Below, one piece after another: positions 43,789-54,239 of a DNA stretch of 64,000 nt. This DNA is from Bacteroidetes bacterium GWE2_42_24 (GTDB taxonomy: Bacteria; Bacteroidota; Bacteroidia; Bacteroidales; TTA-H9). Position 1 is the stretch's first letter. Each line of letters begins with the position of its first letter. The notes under the pieces are model-generated. The model had not been told where the DNA came from and did not search any database. It saw only the letters and a list, made by a program, of their open reading frames with translations. The position numbers and the translations under genes were made by a program. The stretch spans positions 434,001-498,000 of the forward strand of contig MEOA01000001.1 in the NCBI GenBank assembly GCA_001768515.1. Direction: 5' to 3'.

Positions 43789-46700
43789 ATGGAAAGAATA
43801 ATGAAACCAACCATTTACGATGAAATAGCCAGTCGTGTATTGGTACTTGACGGTGCCATGGGAACCATGATTCAGCGGCTCGGCCTTACCGAGGCTGATT
43901 TCAGGGGGGAACTTTTTAAAAATCATCCCACCGACCTGAAAGGGAACAACGACCTGTTGTGTCTTACCCTTCCCGGTGACATTCAGTTGATTCATGAAGC
44001 ATACCTGGAGGCTGGGGCCGATATCATTGAAACCAATACCTTTAATGCCACCGCCATCTCGCAGGCCGACTACCAACTGGAGCATCTGGCCTATGAACTT
44101 AACCTTGCGGCTGCCCGGATCGCCCGTGCAGCGGCAGATAAATATACTGCCCTGAATACTGATAAGTCACGCTTTGTGGCTGGTGCCATCGGGCCGACCA
44201 ATAAAACGGCTTCTATGTCGCCCGATGTAAATGATCCCGGGTATCGTGCGGTCAGCTTTGATCAATTGGCAGGGGCCTATGCCGTGCAGGTAGCCGGGCT
44301 GCTTGATGGTGGTGCAGATATGCTTCTGATCGAAACCATATTTGATACCCTGAATGCCAAGGCAGCTCTTTTTGCCATCGACAAAGTGTTACAGGAAAAG
44401 GGAATGGAAACCATCATCACGGCTAACGGTGAACGCCGTCGTTTTCCGGTTATGATCAGTGGTACGATAACCGATGCCAGTGGACGAACATTATCAGGCC
44501 AGACAGTCGAGGCCTTTCTTAATTCAGTGGCACATTTTGAATTGCTAAGTGTAGGTTTTAACTGCGCGTTGGGAGCCGGCGAAATGCGTCCTTACATCGA
44601 GGAATTGGCGCGAAAAGCTCCTTTTTATATCAGTGCTTACCCCAATGCAGGATTACCTAACCAGTTTGGTGGCTATGATGAGACACCTGTACAGATGGGG
44701 CGACATATCAACGAGTTGATGCAACACCGCAGTGTAAACATCGTGGGCGGTTGCTGTGGTACTACCCCTGAGCATATCAGGCATTTTGCCATGCTGGCAT
44801 CTAAAGCCCTGGTACACCAACCGGTAATACCTGCTCCGCAATTAACCCTCAGTGGCCTGGAACCCTTAACAGCTTTCAGTGGAAGTAATTTTATTAACAT
44901 CGGAGAGAGGACCAATGTCAGTGGTTCGCGTAAATTTGCTCGTCTGATCCGTGAGGAGAATTATGAAGAAGCGCTTTCGGTTGCCCGGCAACAGGTTGAA
45001 AGCGGCGCGCAGATCATTGATATCAACCTGGACGATGCGATGATTGATGCCGAAAAGGCGATGCCCCGTTTCTTAAACCTTCTGATGGCTGAACCCGACA
45101 TTGCCCGCGTACCTGTGATGATCGATTCATCCAAATGGCGTGTGATTGAAGCTGGATTGAAGTGTTTGCAGGGCAAGGCAATTGTCAATTCCATAAGTCT
45201 GAAGGAAGGGGAGGAAGTCTTTAAAAACCATGCCCGTATGATCCGGAGTTATGGTGCAGCAGCGGTTGTTATGGCCTTCGATGAACAGGGACAGGCAGAT
45301 ACATTCGACAGACGTACTTCTGTTTGCGCCAGGGCATACCGCATCCTTACCGAAGAAGTTGGATTCCGGGCCAGTGACATCATTTTCGATCCCAATGTAT
45401 TGGCCATTGCCACAGGTTTGGACGAGCACAACAATTATGCTGTCGATTTTATCCACACTGTCAGTTGGATTAAGAAGAACCTGCCCAATTCACGCGTGAG
45501 TGGCGGGATCAGTAACCTGTCGTTTAGTTTTCGTGGTAACGACCATGTAAGGGAGGCCATTCATTCGGTGTTTCTTCTCCATGCCATCAGGGCGGGTCTC
45601 GATATGGGTATCGTCAATGCAGGAGTCATTCCCGTGTACGATGACATTGAACCCGGCCTTCTGAAGCTTATAGAGGATGTAGTACTTAATCGTCGAAAGG
45701 ATGCCACCGAGCGTTTGATTGCCTATGCCGAACAGGTCAGAGATAGTGGTAAGGCTGAGGAGAGGCATGAAGCCTGGCGCGAAGCATCTGTTCAGGAGCG
45801 GCTGAAGCATGCTTTAATCAGGGGTATCACCGAATTTATTGAAACTGACGTCGAAGAAGCCCGTGCCGAATATCAGGCTTCACTCAGTATTATCGAAGGG
45901 CCTTTGATGGATGGGATGAATGTAGTAGGAACCCTTTTTGGCGCAGGAAAGATGTTTCTTCCTCAGGTGGTGAAGAGTGCCCGTGTGATGAAGAAGGCTG
46001 TTGCCTGCCTGACACCTTACATAGAAGCCGAAAAAGCAGCAGGAGGAGGCCATGGTTCCGGTGCGGGTCGAATACTTCTTGCCACGGTAAAAGGTGATGT
46101 GCACGACATCGGGAAAAATATCGTGGGGGTAGTTCTCGGTTGCAATAACTTCGAGGTCATCGACCTGGGGGTTATGGTTCCGGCAGTAAAGATATTGCAA
46201 ACAGCCATCGACCAGCAGGTTGATGTGATTGGCCTGAGCGGACTCATTACTCCTTCGCTCGAGGAGATGGTTCATGTTGCTGAAGAGATGAAGCGAATGG
46301 ATATCAACATCCCTTTACTGATCGGCGGAGCTACTACATCAGAAGTCCATACTGCTGTCAGGATTGCCCCTGTTGCCGGGGGACCTGTTATTCATGTCAG
46401 GGATGCTTCGCTGGCCGTTGGCATCATGCGGCAGCTACTATCAGATGATAATAAGCCGGCACTGCTCGGTTCTGTTAACTCGAAATATGACCTCCTCCGT
46501 AAAAAATATAATACCTCCGGTAAGGGTGAACGCTATCTGTCGTTGGCAGATGCACGTGAAAACAGATTTTTGTTCAGTGAGAATACCAGCGAGATATGTG
46601 TCCCTAAAAAGGTGGGGATATTCGATTCATCGGATTTCGATCTCGGCGATATAGCGGGTTATATAGACTGGACATTTTTCTTCCACGCGTGGAAGTTGGG

Positions 46701-47544
46701 AGGAAGATATCCGGCGATCTTCAATGATCCGGTAAAAGGTGTTGAAGCCCGTAAACTATTTGATGAGGCAGGAACGATGCTTGACCGCATCATCAAAGAA
46801 AAGATGCTCAGGGCCAATGCCACATGGTTCCTTCTTCCGGCACGGAGTGTGGGTGATAGCGTAGAGGTATTTTCTGCTGAAGACCCTGCGAAGGTGTTGA
46901 AGACGTTCCATTTTCTGAGAAACCAGGAGAAGAAGCCTGACGGGACATCAAACCTCTGTCTGGCTGACTTCATCGCGCCGAAAGAAAGCAATCTGAATGA
47001 TTATCTGGGAGGATTTGCCGTGACGGCAGGTATCGGCATAGAGCCCTGGGTCAGGGAATTTGAAGCTTCGCATGACGATTATTCTGCCATCATGCTCAAG
47101 ATTCTTGCCGACCGGTTGGCCGAGGCCTTTGCCGAGTTGTTGCACCACCGTGTAAGAACCGACTATTGGGGTTATTCACCCGCAGAGAACATGACGATTC
47201 ATCAGATTCTCAAAGAAGAATATCAGGGTATCAGACCTGCTCCCGGCTACCCCGCCTGTCCTGACCATTCCGAGAAGAAGGTGCTGTTTGAACTGATGGA
47301 GGTACAAACAAAGGCCGGAATCCAACTTACCGAAAGTTTCTCCATGTATCCTGCCGCTTCGGTGAGCGGTTTCTATTTCGCCCACCCGCTTTCGCAGTAC
47401 TTTGCTTTGGGAAAGATCAGCCACGACCAGGCAGAGGATTATGCCATCAGAAAGGGGGTATCGGTTTCACAAGTAGAGAAATGGCTGAATGTTAACCTGA
47501 ATTATGAGCCTCGTTTAAACCTTATCCAGGATGAGAAATTCTGA
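43789..47544 (+). CDS. metH: cobalamin-dependent methionine synthase
   Basis: 1251 residues, full MetH length. The homocysteine domain (1-330) has [11 protein letters not shown] and the zinc cysteines in GFNCALG and [10 protein letters not shown]. The pterin domain (about 350-620) starts with [15 protein letters not shown]. The B12 cap and Rossmann domains (about 660-900) carry the cobalt-ligand motif [10 protein letters not shown]. The SAM-dependent reactivation domain (about 910-1240) has the [11 protein letters not shown] motif. It transfers the methyl group from 5-methyl-tetrahydrofolate to homocysteine via methylcobalamin. An in-frame ATG at 43801 is an alternative start. First gene of the SAM-riboswitch operon. 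Confidence 0.97.
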   Translation: MERIMKPTIYDEIASRVLVLDGAMGTMIQRLGLTEADFRGELFKNHPTDLKGNNDLLCLTLPGDIQLIHEAYLEAGADIIETNTFNATAISQADYQLEHLAYELNLAAARIARAAADKYTALNTDKSRFVAGAIGPTNKTASMSPDVNDPGYRAVSFDQLAGAYAVQVAGLLDGGADMLLIETIFDTLNAKAALFAIDKVLQEKGMETIITANGERRRFPVMISGTITDASGRTLSGQTVEAFLNSVAHFELLSVGFNCALGAGEMRPYIEELARKAPFYISAYPNAGLPNQFGGYDETPVQMGRHINELMQHRSVNIVGGCCGTTPEHIRHFAMLASKALVHQPVIPAPQLTLSGLEPLTAFSGSNFINIGERTNVSGSRKFARLIREENYEEALSVARQQVESGAQIIDINLDDAMIDAEKAMPRFLNLLMAEPDIARVPVMIDSSKWRVIEAGLKCLQGKAIVNSISLKEGEEVFKNHARMIRSYGAAAVVMAFDEQGQADTFDRRTSVCARAYRILTEEVGFRASDIIFDPNVLAIATGLDEHNNYAVDFIHTVSWIKKNLPNSRVSGGISNLSFSFRGNDHVREAIHSVFLLHAIRAGLDMGIVNAGVIPVYDDIEPGLLKLIEDVVLNRRKDATERLIAYAEQVRDSGKAEERHEAWREASVQERLKHALIRGITEFIETDVEEARAEYQASLSIIEGPLMDGMNVVGTLFGAGKMFLPQVVKSARVMKKAVACLTPYIEAEKAAGGGHGSGAGRILLATVKGDVHDIGKNIVGVVLGCNNFEVIDLGVMVPAVKILQTAIDQQVDVIGLSGLITPSLEEMVHVAEEMKRMDINIPLLIGGATTSEVHTAVRIAPVAGGPVIHVRDASLAVGIMRQLLSDDNKPALLGSVNSKYDLLRKKYNTSGKGERYLSLADARENRFLFSENTSEICVPKKVGIFDSSDFDLGDIAGYIDWTFFFHAWKLGGRYPAIFNDPVKGVEARKLFDEAGTMLDRIIKEKMLRANATWFLLPARSVGDSVEVFSAEDPAKVLKTFHFLRNQEKKPDGTSNLCLADFIAPKESNLNDYLGGFAVTAGIGIEPWVREFEASHDDYSAIMLKILADRLAEAFAELLHHRVRTDYWGYSPAENMTIHQILKEEYQGIRPAPGYPACPDHSEKKVLFELMEVQTKAGIQLTESFSMYPAASVSGFYFAHPLSQYFALGKISHDQAEDYAIRKGVSVSQVEKWLNVNLNYEPRLNLIQDEKF

Positions 47545-47581
47545 ATGAGTAGGGCTGAATTTTATTGATGAACGCTGAAAC

Positions 47582-48544
47582 ATGATAAAAATGCATATCG
47601 ACGAAATACTCACAACCACCCGAAAGACCCTGTTTTCATTTGAAATATTACCCCCGCTTAAAGGAGGAACCTTTGAGGAAATCCACCAGAGCATTGAACC
47701 TTTGCTTGAATTTAAACCGCCCTACATCAACGTGACTTATCATCAGGAAGAGGTGGTGTACAAACATCGTGATGGTGGATTGCTCGAGAAAAAGATTGTC
47801 AGGAAACGACCCGGAACGGTGGGCATTGCCTCTGCCCTGCAGTACAATTGCAGAGTCGATGTAGTTCCTCATATTATCTGTGGAGGCTTCACCCGGGAGG
47901 AGACAGAGAACGCTCTGATTGATCTTCATTTTCTTGGAATACATAATGTGTTGGCGGTGAGGGGTGATCCCGAGCGATCACAGAAGGAATTTATTGCCGA
48001 ACCTGACGGACATACACATGCCGTTGATCTTGTCAGGCAGATTATTGATCTGAACCATGGACGCTACCTCGATGAGGAACTTCAGAATTCTACTGCCACC
48101 AATTTCTGTGTCGGGGTGGCCGGTTATCCCGAGAAACATGCAGAAGCCCCCAATCAGCATTCCGATTTACGCCATTTGAAAGAGAAGGTAGATGCCGGTG
48201 CCAATTACATTGTGACGCAGCTGTTTTTCGATAACAGTAAGTTCTTTGATTTTGTTGACCGTTGCCGGGCAGCAGGGATCACTGTGCCAATTGTACCCGG
48301 TTTGAAACCTATTGCAGTTAAATCACATCTGATCGGGTTGCCCAAGACCTTTCACATCGAGATTCCCGACGAATTGGTGCATCTGGTTGAGCAGTGTAAA
48401 TCGAACAGGGAGGTCAGGCAAGTTGGGGTTGAATGGGCTATCACCCAAACAAAAGACCTGATCAGGGCCGGTGTTCCTGCCGTACACTTCTACACCATGG
48501 GTAACCCCGATAATATTTGTCAGATTGCCCGGGCCTGTTTTTAG
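47582..48544 (+). CDS. metF: methylenetetrahydrofolate reductase
   Basis: 320 residues, TIM-barrel flavoprotein. Catalytic Glu in LFSFEILPP; FAD-contacting RGDP (NVLAVRGDPE) and folate-site residues in NYIVTQLFFDN and PIVPGLKPI; a C-terminal VPAVHFYTMG strand. It makes 5-methyl-THF, the methyl donor for the MetH enzyme encoded 37 bp upstream. Starts at 47582 or 47591 are both possible. The operon order metH-metF under one SAM-I riboswitch is coherent. Confidence 0.96.
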   Translation: MIKMHIDEILTTTRKTLFSFEILPPLKGGTFEEIHQSIEPLLEFKPPYINVTYHQEEVVYKHRDGGLLEKKIVRKRPGTVGIASALQYNCRVDVVPHIICGGFTREETENALIDLHFLGIHNVLAVRGDPERSQKEFIAEPDGHTHAVDLVRQIIDLNHGRYLDEELQNSTATNFCVGVAGYPEKHAEAPNQHSDLRHLKEKVDAGANYIVTQLFFDNSKFFDFVDRCRAAGITVPIVPGLKPIAVKSHLIGLPKTFHIEIPDELVHLVEQCKSNREVRQVGVEWAITQTKDLIRAGVPAVHFYTMGNPDNICQIARACF

Positions 48545-49064
48545 CACCGGTTGGTGTTTGCCGATAATTAATCTATCAGGTAAGAAGACTGGGTTTTGGC
48601 AGGACCAGCCAGGTTTTTTAGAGAATAATTCAAAAGACTGGAACAGGGGTGGAGGGAGGATGTTCATTTGCCTGAGATGGTTTACAAATGAGGGAGATGT
48701 AACAAGTAGGGGCCGGTTGTGAAAAATTCATGGTAACAGCAGGGGTAAGTATTTGCTGCGGGAAAATTCTTTCTTTTGTTTTTCCCCAACAAATGTAACA
48801 ATGTGACGAACTAATGCCTTATTTTGCATTTGGAAATATTGAAGTATTAAGCGGAACAGAAGTAATACCAAAGATACCCATTGCGATTAGCGTACATACA
48901 ACCTAAGGTTGATTCTATACTGTCATAGGTTTGTCTGTCATTATTTCTTCTGGTGGGAAATTACACAGAAAAATAGTTCCCATCCTTTTTATCAGAAGTG
49001 TTTCCATCTGTATGATCAATTATTGGCTCAGAGGCAGAACCAATAAACTTAATTGGAATTATTA
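48545..49064. other. non-coding spacer, nothing recognised
   Basis: No convincing gene on either strand between metF and the small membrane protein gene. Confidence 0.5.
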
Positions 49065-49313
49065 ATGAATGCTTTTTTACAACGAACCGGATTTATCATA
49101 TTCATTTTGCTGAATACCACATTTTTATTGGCACAACCTTTTCCTGGAAGCCAGTCGGATGGAATCCCGGTGGGAGGTCATTCGATTGGTGGTGGAAGCG
49201 CTCCGATCTATGGTGGTATCGCGCTTTTGCTTGGTCTGGCTGCAGGTTATGGTTTTCGAAGGTTGATGGTACAGGGGAAATTTAACCATTGGAACCCGTT
49301 CAAAAAGCCCTAG
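49065..49313 (+). CDS. small exported protein with C-terminal API-GG/TM/basic tail
   Basis: 82 residues from ATG 49065 (the frame also has a TTG at 49053). N-terminal signal peptide (about 7-24, ending LLAQ), a short Gly/Ser/Pro spacer (GGHSIGGGSAPIYGG), then a C-terminal hydrophobic helix (about 50-64) and a basic tail (RRLMVQGKFNHW). This layout resembles short Bacteroidota proteins bearing a PID-CTERM-type sorting tail. A second example is at 53920. Function unknown. The family assignment is from memory and moderate. Confidence 0.65.
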   Translation: MNAFLQRTGFIIFILLNTTFLLAQPFPGSQSDGIPVGGHSIGGGSAPIYGGIALLLGLAAGYGFRRLMVQGKFNHWNPFKKP

Positions 49314-49579
49314 CTCCGAATACCCCGGCAATGAGGGAACCGATCATGTTTTTGCATTGACTTTTGAGTCAGATTTAAGATTAACACTAAAAATGAGGTT
49401 TCGTTGAGTATATACAGAGCCTTACTGGTTAAAGGCATTGCAGCGTTGACATCAATATTTTTACCGATATAGACTCTCAAATCAGGAAGTATTCTAAAAC
49501 AGGAATGTATTTATACTCCGATGGACAAAGATATTTTTCAGAAAAATCTTTTACCTTTGCTTAAACATCAAATTCAGGT

Positions 49580-50317
49580 ATGCTGATTTACTCCACAATT
49601 AAAGAATTTAAAGCAGCAGGACGTAAAAGTTTCGCACTACTGGTTGACCCCGATGGGCACGATGCTACTTATTTCGAGCATGTAGCCCGGTTGGGTATGG
49701 ATGCCGGTATTGATTTCTTTTTTGTTGGAGGAAGTCTGATTGCCGACGATGTTCTCGAGCTTTGCCTTTCGGTAATCCGCAGCAGGACGAAGATACCCGT
49801 GATTATCTTCCCTGGTAGCAGCCTGCAGATCAACCCTAATGCCGATGCCATTCTTTTCCTCTCGCTGATATCGGGACGAAATGCCGAGATGCTTATTGGC
49901 CGTCAGGTTACCGCAGCGCCCTATCTCAGGAAAAGCGGCCTTGAAGTGATTTCAACAGGCTACATGTTAATTGATAGTGGAAAGTCAACCACAGCACTTT
50001 ACATGAGTAATACGCTTCCTATCCCGGGAGATAAACCACAGATAGCAGCCTGCACCGCGATGGCAGGAGCAATGCTTGGCCTATCCCTCATTTACCTCGA
50101 TGGCGGAAGCGGAGCCGCCAATCCTGTATCAATTGCCATTATTAGTGCAGTCAAAGAGGTGGTAGAAGTCCCGATCATTGTAGGCGGAGGAATCCGCACA
50201 CCACAGCAAGCTATCGATGCCTGTAGCGCAGGTGCCGACGTGATTGTGGTTGGTAATGCTGCCGAAAAAGACCCCGGATTGCTGAGGGGTCTTGTGGAAG
50301 CCGTCCACAATTGTTAA
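49580..50317 (+). CDS. geranylgeranylglyceryl/heptaprenylglyceryl phosphate synthase
   Basis: 245 residues, PcrB/GGGPS TIM barrel. The glycerol-1-phosphate-binding segments are visible: ALLVDPDGHD, DFFFVGGSLI, IIFPGSSLQINPNADAILF, EVISTGYMLIDSG, LIYLDGGSGA and IIVGGGIRTPQQA with GADVIVVGNAAE. It joins an isoprenyl chain to glycerol-1-phosphate, the first ether bond of archaeal-type lipids. Bacteroidota homologues of the group I type are known. No other ether-lipid gene is nearby. Confidence 0.94.
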   Translation: MLIYSTIKEFKAAGRKSFALLVDPDGHDATYFEHVARLGMDAGIDFFFVGGSLIADDVLELCLSVIRSRTKIPVIIFPGSSLQINPNADAILFLSLISGRNAEMLIGRQVTAAPYLRKSGLEVISTGYMLIDSGKSTTALYMSNTLPIPGDKPQIAACTAMAGAMLGLSLIYLDGGSGAANPVSIAIISAVKEVVEVPIIVGGGIRTPQQAIDACSAGADVIVVGNAAEKDPGLLRGLVEAVHNC

Positions 50318-51373
50318 GCCTTTGGCTCTCCCTACTCCTCAGGGCATAATTGCATTAGCCTGATAACCACTTTTCGTGATCCTTTTCTTTCGGTTGTCTA
50401 CACTTACTGATTATGGCCGTTAATGAATTTTAGGGAACCCGAATTTATAAAGCCAACAGTAAGCATACAAATAGTCTCTCAATAACAGAAATAAAGCCTA
50501 TTATAATATTGCATCAGAATACTTGCTTCGCGTGGATAATTACTGATCAGCATCTGCACTTTTAGCCGATTTATTTATTTTCTGAATTGTTCCACGCCGC
50601 TCACTCTTCCCGTTGGTAGGGGCGGTGTAGAATCCGGGTTGTTGCCTTTTGCATGATCCATATTAAATCAGATTTCAATAAAGTTTAAACCCAACCAATG
50701 GTTCAGAAAGCGTGATCATTTTTTTTATGATGTTTTTTCATATTCGTAAAAAAATGAATTAAATTTGTGACAGAACTTTAAAACCATAATCTGACAAGCT
50801 GAATAAGCGTGCGTTACCGGTCATGAAAGTGGCCTTAGTGGTTTTGACGTTGGTGAACTTTCATTCCCCGGACATACTGGGGAGACAACTAAGTCCGGAG
50901 CATACAGCAAAACGCCGGAAATATTGCTGAGAACTAACAGAATGAGGTTTCAAAGACCCCTTGTCCAAGGGGTGTAGTATACAAATCCAATTCCTTAACC
51001 TTAAATTCTTTAAAATATGGCAGTTTTTAGAGTCTGGGTTCAATAACTGAACCAATGGTTTCTGAAATGATTGATTCAGGCTGCAACCGGATGGTAAGAG
51101 ACATGAAATGTCGCCAGATCCAAAAATATCGCCATCGCAGAGCAGTCTGGCAACAGCGCAACAGCCCCCTTTAAAAGAGGAGGATCAGACATGAGTCGGG
51201 CAAGCATGAGCGTTTGCCTTCAATACAACCCGGATACGAACAAACCAGCGGTTCTGGAGCGAAGATTTTTTTTTGCAGAATTCTTCACCATGACCAATTG
51301 CTGCTGGAATATTAGTCGCTGGTAAACCAGCATGGTTTACTGTTTATTTTTTAAAATCTAATCTCAATGAATA
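50318..51373. other. non-coding spacer
   Basis: About 1.05 kb without a credible gene. A 19-bp inverted repeat, GTAAACC-agcat-GGTTTAC, at 51322-51340 lies 34 bp before the next start codon and may be an operator. Nothing else was recognised. Confidence 0.5.
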
Positions 51374-53899
51374 ATGAAAATATGTTATTTGCGTATACTG
51401 CTGGTCTTCGTCCCCGGACTGGCAATGCAATTGGGTTGGGGGCAGCACCTGACGTCAATGATCTCGGGAGGAGAAGAGGATGAAAAGCCCGGCTACCCCG
51501 CGCATTTTTCCCTCTTGATTGGCAGCGCTACATTTGCAAATTTTAATGACAAAGCAGTTGCGATCCAAACGTATGACTGGATAGGACTCAGCTCCGCCTC
51601 CTGGGGAGAACCATCAAACTGGAATCCTCCACGTGAAACGCCCGCTGAAACAGACATTCTTCGTTTTAGGGTTGGGCATCCAAGGATAATCAGTAATGTT
51701 CCAAATGAGCGGGTAGGACAGATTCTGGTTACAGGGAACACTTTCATTACCCTTACATTTCTCAGCACAAAGACATTAACAGTGTCTGGTGACATTGGTG
51801 ATGATTTGGTGGTAGAGTCTGGTTCACAATTAAATATTACCGGGGCGAACGGACTGACCATTGCGCTCGAGCAAGAGGCAACGGGGGTAATCGGCGGGTC
51901 GATGGAATTTACCAGCGGTGCTCAACGTCTTACAGCCGCTGATGCAAACGGGATATTCTTTCAGGCAGGTTCCTGCTTCACGGCTGGTGTTGGTTTCACG
52001 GGCAACCCATTCGGAAAGACTTCATCGAACTCTGTTATTTTTCAGGCAGGTTCATGTTACCTGTCAAAGACGGGAGAGGACCCGTTTGCTTTGCTATCAC
52101 CCGAAAGCGTGATCGTTTTCCAGACCGGGAGTTTGTATAAACTGACAACAGACATAGCACCAAAGTTTTCAGGGCGGACATTTGCCGATATTGAGATTGA
52201 CGCACCAATGAAAACGATTTGGCCATTTGGGAATGAACCCTTTTCGATAGATAATCTGACGATAACCAATGGCACACTGAATCTAAAGTTTGCCGGTGCA
52301 GGGGGACATTCGATTAAAGGCAATATCAGCGTGGCCTCAGGTGCTACACTGAATTTTTCACCTACCAGTTCAGGAACAATTTTCTTTAATGGTTCATCCC
52401 AACAGACTATTTCAGGAGCAGGAGCCATTTCCTCAAATACATTAACTACATTAGAATTACAAAACACAGCAGGAGTGGTCTTTGACGCCGACGCCGAATT
52501 ATCCGGAGGGCTGACAATATCAGCAGGGTTTATGACCCTGCAATCTGGCAGAAACCTGACAATTATGGGAACACTCGCCACCGGAGGATTAGCCGAAGAG
52601 TTGATTATTAAACCGGGTGGATCACTGATTTTTCTTACTGCCGGGGTTAATGCCATGATAGAGCGTTCCATCGTGGCATGGGGTGAGGGGCGTAATGGCT
52701 GGCATCTTTTATCATCCCCGGTTGGCGCGCAAGAGATCAATACAACAGGAGGATTTGTTACTTCAGGTCCGGGGAATGATTACGATTTCTTTTCATGGTC
52801 GGAGCCACATTCTTTATGGGTAAACTTCAAGAATTCAACAGTCTCGCCCACCTTTACCGAGGTGAATGGAGGCACTGATGCTTTTCGGACGGGGCGGGGA
52901 TATATGGTTGCCTATGAACAATCAAGCGTGAAGCAGTTTAAGGGATCCATGAATGTGGCAAATGTTATGATCTCTGGTCTAACCATGACTGATGTTACAG
53001 CTACGCAAGCCTGGCACTTATTGGGTAACCCCTATCCGAGTGCTTTGTTGTGGGATAATAGTTGGGAGAGGAGTAATGTTGGGGCCGTTTGTCAGGTATG
53101 GAACGAAACATTGAACGATTATTCAGCCATCCAAAACGGACCCATTCCAGCCATGAATGGATTTATGGTAGAAGTTTCGGGCGCCAATGCGTCTGTAAGG
53201 ATTCCAGTGGGAAAGAGAATGCATAGCAATCAGGGCTGGTATAAGTCAGCGGATGAGTCTTCGCTGAAGCTGACTGTGATGGCCGCCGATAGTGCATCGG
53301 GAAAGGAGACAGTCGTCAGGTTTAGCCAGACGGGGACAGCGGGATTTGATCCTTCCAGCGATGGCCATTTTCTGAAAGGGAATGGGCCCGTATTCTGTTC
53401 GCTTGCTGGCGAAGATTGGTTGAGTATTAACACCTTGCCGGCATTGTTACAGCCGGTGGAGGTGCCGTTGATATTTGTTAAAAATGAGTCGGACGCCTAT
53501 ATACTCGAAGTACGTGGACTGGAAACAATTCAGGAGGATGTAATCCTTTGTGATTTGAAGACAGGTAATAAGCAGAATCTTTCGATAGACTCTGTGTATG
53601 CCTTTACTGCATCAGATACCGATTCTCCGCTCCGCTTTAAGTTGTCTGTTGGTGGAGTTGGGATCGACGCACCATCGGACCGTCGGCTTAATATTTTTAC
53701 GAGCGGCAAGAAACTACACATCCGTGATGCCGGGGGATCTCTGGTAGAAATCGTCAACATGGAAGGACAGGTACTGGTAAGATTTGTAATACACGATGAA
53801 CCCGACTACTGTCAGTCGCTAGATTTACCCGACGGCGTCTATGCCGTTCGTATTGTGGCTGGCGATAGTGTCGTTTCAAAGTGTGTAGTAATTTATTAA
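51374..53899 (+). CDS. large T9SS cargo protein, beta-helix-like
   Basis: 841 residues. Signal peptide about 1-22. Residues 60-420 are rich in short strands with repeated INITGAN/TLTVSG/GSLIF-type turns, suggesting a right-handed beta helix or G8-like repeats (WNPPRETPAETDILRF near the start). A middle module (about 430-610) has GWHLLSSPVG and WHLLGNPYPSALLWD, common in Bacteroidota surface proteins. The C-terminal T9SS type A domain (about 770-841) ends KCVVIY. Probable adhesin-like surface protein. A small API-GG protein gene follows 20 bp downstream. Confidence 0.82.
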   Translation: MKICYLRILLVFVPGLAMQLGWGQHLTSMISGGEEDEKPGYPAHFSLLIGSATFANFNDKAVAIQTYDWIGLSSASWGEPSNWNPPRETPAETDILRFRVGHPRIISNVPNERVGQILVTGNTFITLTFLSTKTLTVSGDIGDDLVVESGSQLNITGANGLTIALEQEATGVIGGSMEFTSGAQRLTAADANGIFFQAGSCFTAGVGFTGNPFGKTSSNSVIFQAGSCYLSKTGEDPFALLSPESVIVFQTGSLYKLTTDIAPKFSGRTFADIEIDAPMKTIWPFGNEPFSIDNLTITNGTLNLKFAGAGGHSIKGNISVASGATLNFSPTSSGTIFFNGSSQQTISGAGAISSNTLTTLELQNTAGVVFDADAELSGGLTISAGFMTLQSGRNLTIMGTLATGGLAEELIIKPGGSLIFLTAGVNAMIERSIVAWGEGRNGWHLLSSPVGAQEINTTGGFVTSGPGNDYDFFSWSEPHSLWVNFKNSTVSPTFTEVNGGTDAFRTGRGYMVAYEQSSVKQFKGSMNVANVMISGLTMTDVTATQAWHLLGNPYPSALLWDNSWERSNVGAVCQVWNETLNDYSAIQNGPIPAMNGFMVEVSGANASVRIPVGKRMHSNQGWYKSADESSLKLTVMAADSASGKETVVRFSQTGTAGFDPSSDGHFLKGNGPVFCSLAGEDWLSINTLPALLQPVEVPLIFVKNESDAYILEVRGLETIQEDVILCDLKTGNKQNLSIDSVYAFTASDTDSPLRFKLSVGGVGIDAPSDRRLNIFTSGKKLHIRDAGGSLVEIVNMEGQVLVRFVIHDEPDYCQSLDLPDGVYAVRIVAGDSVVSKCVVIY

Positions 53900-53919
53900 C
53901 CAGTTAGTAAATAATTGTC

Positions 53920-54168
53920 ATGAATAATCTTAGCTTTAAGACGACCCTTTTAACGCTTATGTTTCTGAGTTCTGTCCACATAAACCGGCTGACAGCAGAT
54001 CCGCCTCCTCCGCCCCCTGAGCATAGCCAGTCTGCAAACCAGACAAGCGGAGGTGGGGCTCCGATAGCCGACGGGTTGTTTTTGACTTTAGGTTTGTCGG
54101 TAGCCTATGTTTTGAGAAAGCAATGGGTCAGGAAGCGGCTTCCGGAAGAATGTGGCCGTCAAGGTTGA
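53920..54168 (+). CDS. small exported protein with C-terminal API-DG/TM/basic tail
   Basis: 82 residues. Signal peptide about 1-27. The mature N-terminus is a Pro run (DPPPPPPEHS), followed by SGGGAPIADG, a hydrophobic helix (about 54-66, LFLTLGLSVAYVL) and a basic tail (RKQWVRKRLPEE). It is built like the 49065 protein. Here it lies 20 bp after a T9SS cargo gene, so the two are probably co-transcribed. Function unknown; perhaps a sorting-tail protein (PID-CTERM-like). Confidence 0.65.
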   Translation: MNNLSFKTTLLTLMFLSSVHINRLTADPPPPPPEHSQSANQTSGGGAPIADGLFLTLGLSVAYVLRKQWVRKRLPEECGRQG

Positions 54169-54239
54169 TAATCAATAGGAAACTCAGGAACGCCTTCGGA
54201 GAAGCGGAGCTGACGATTCGGGTTGGTAACAGGAGTTTT

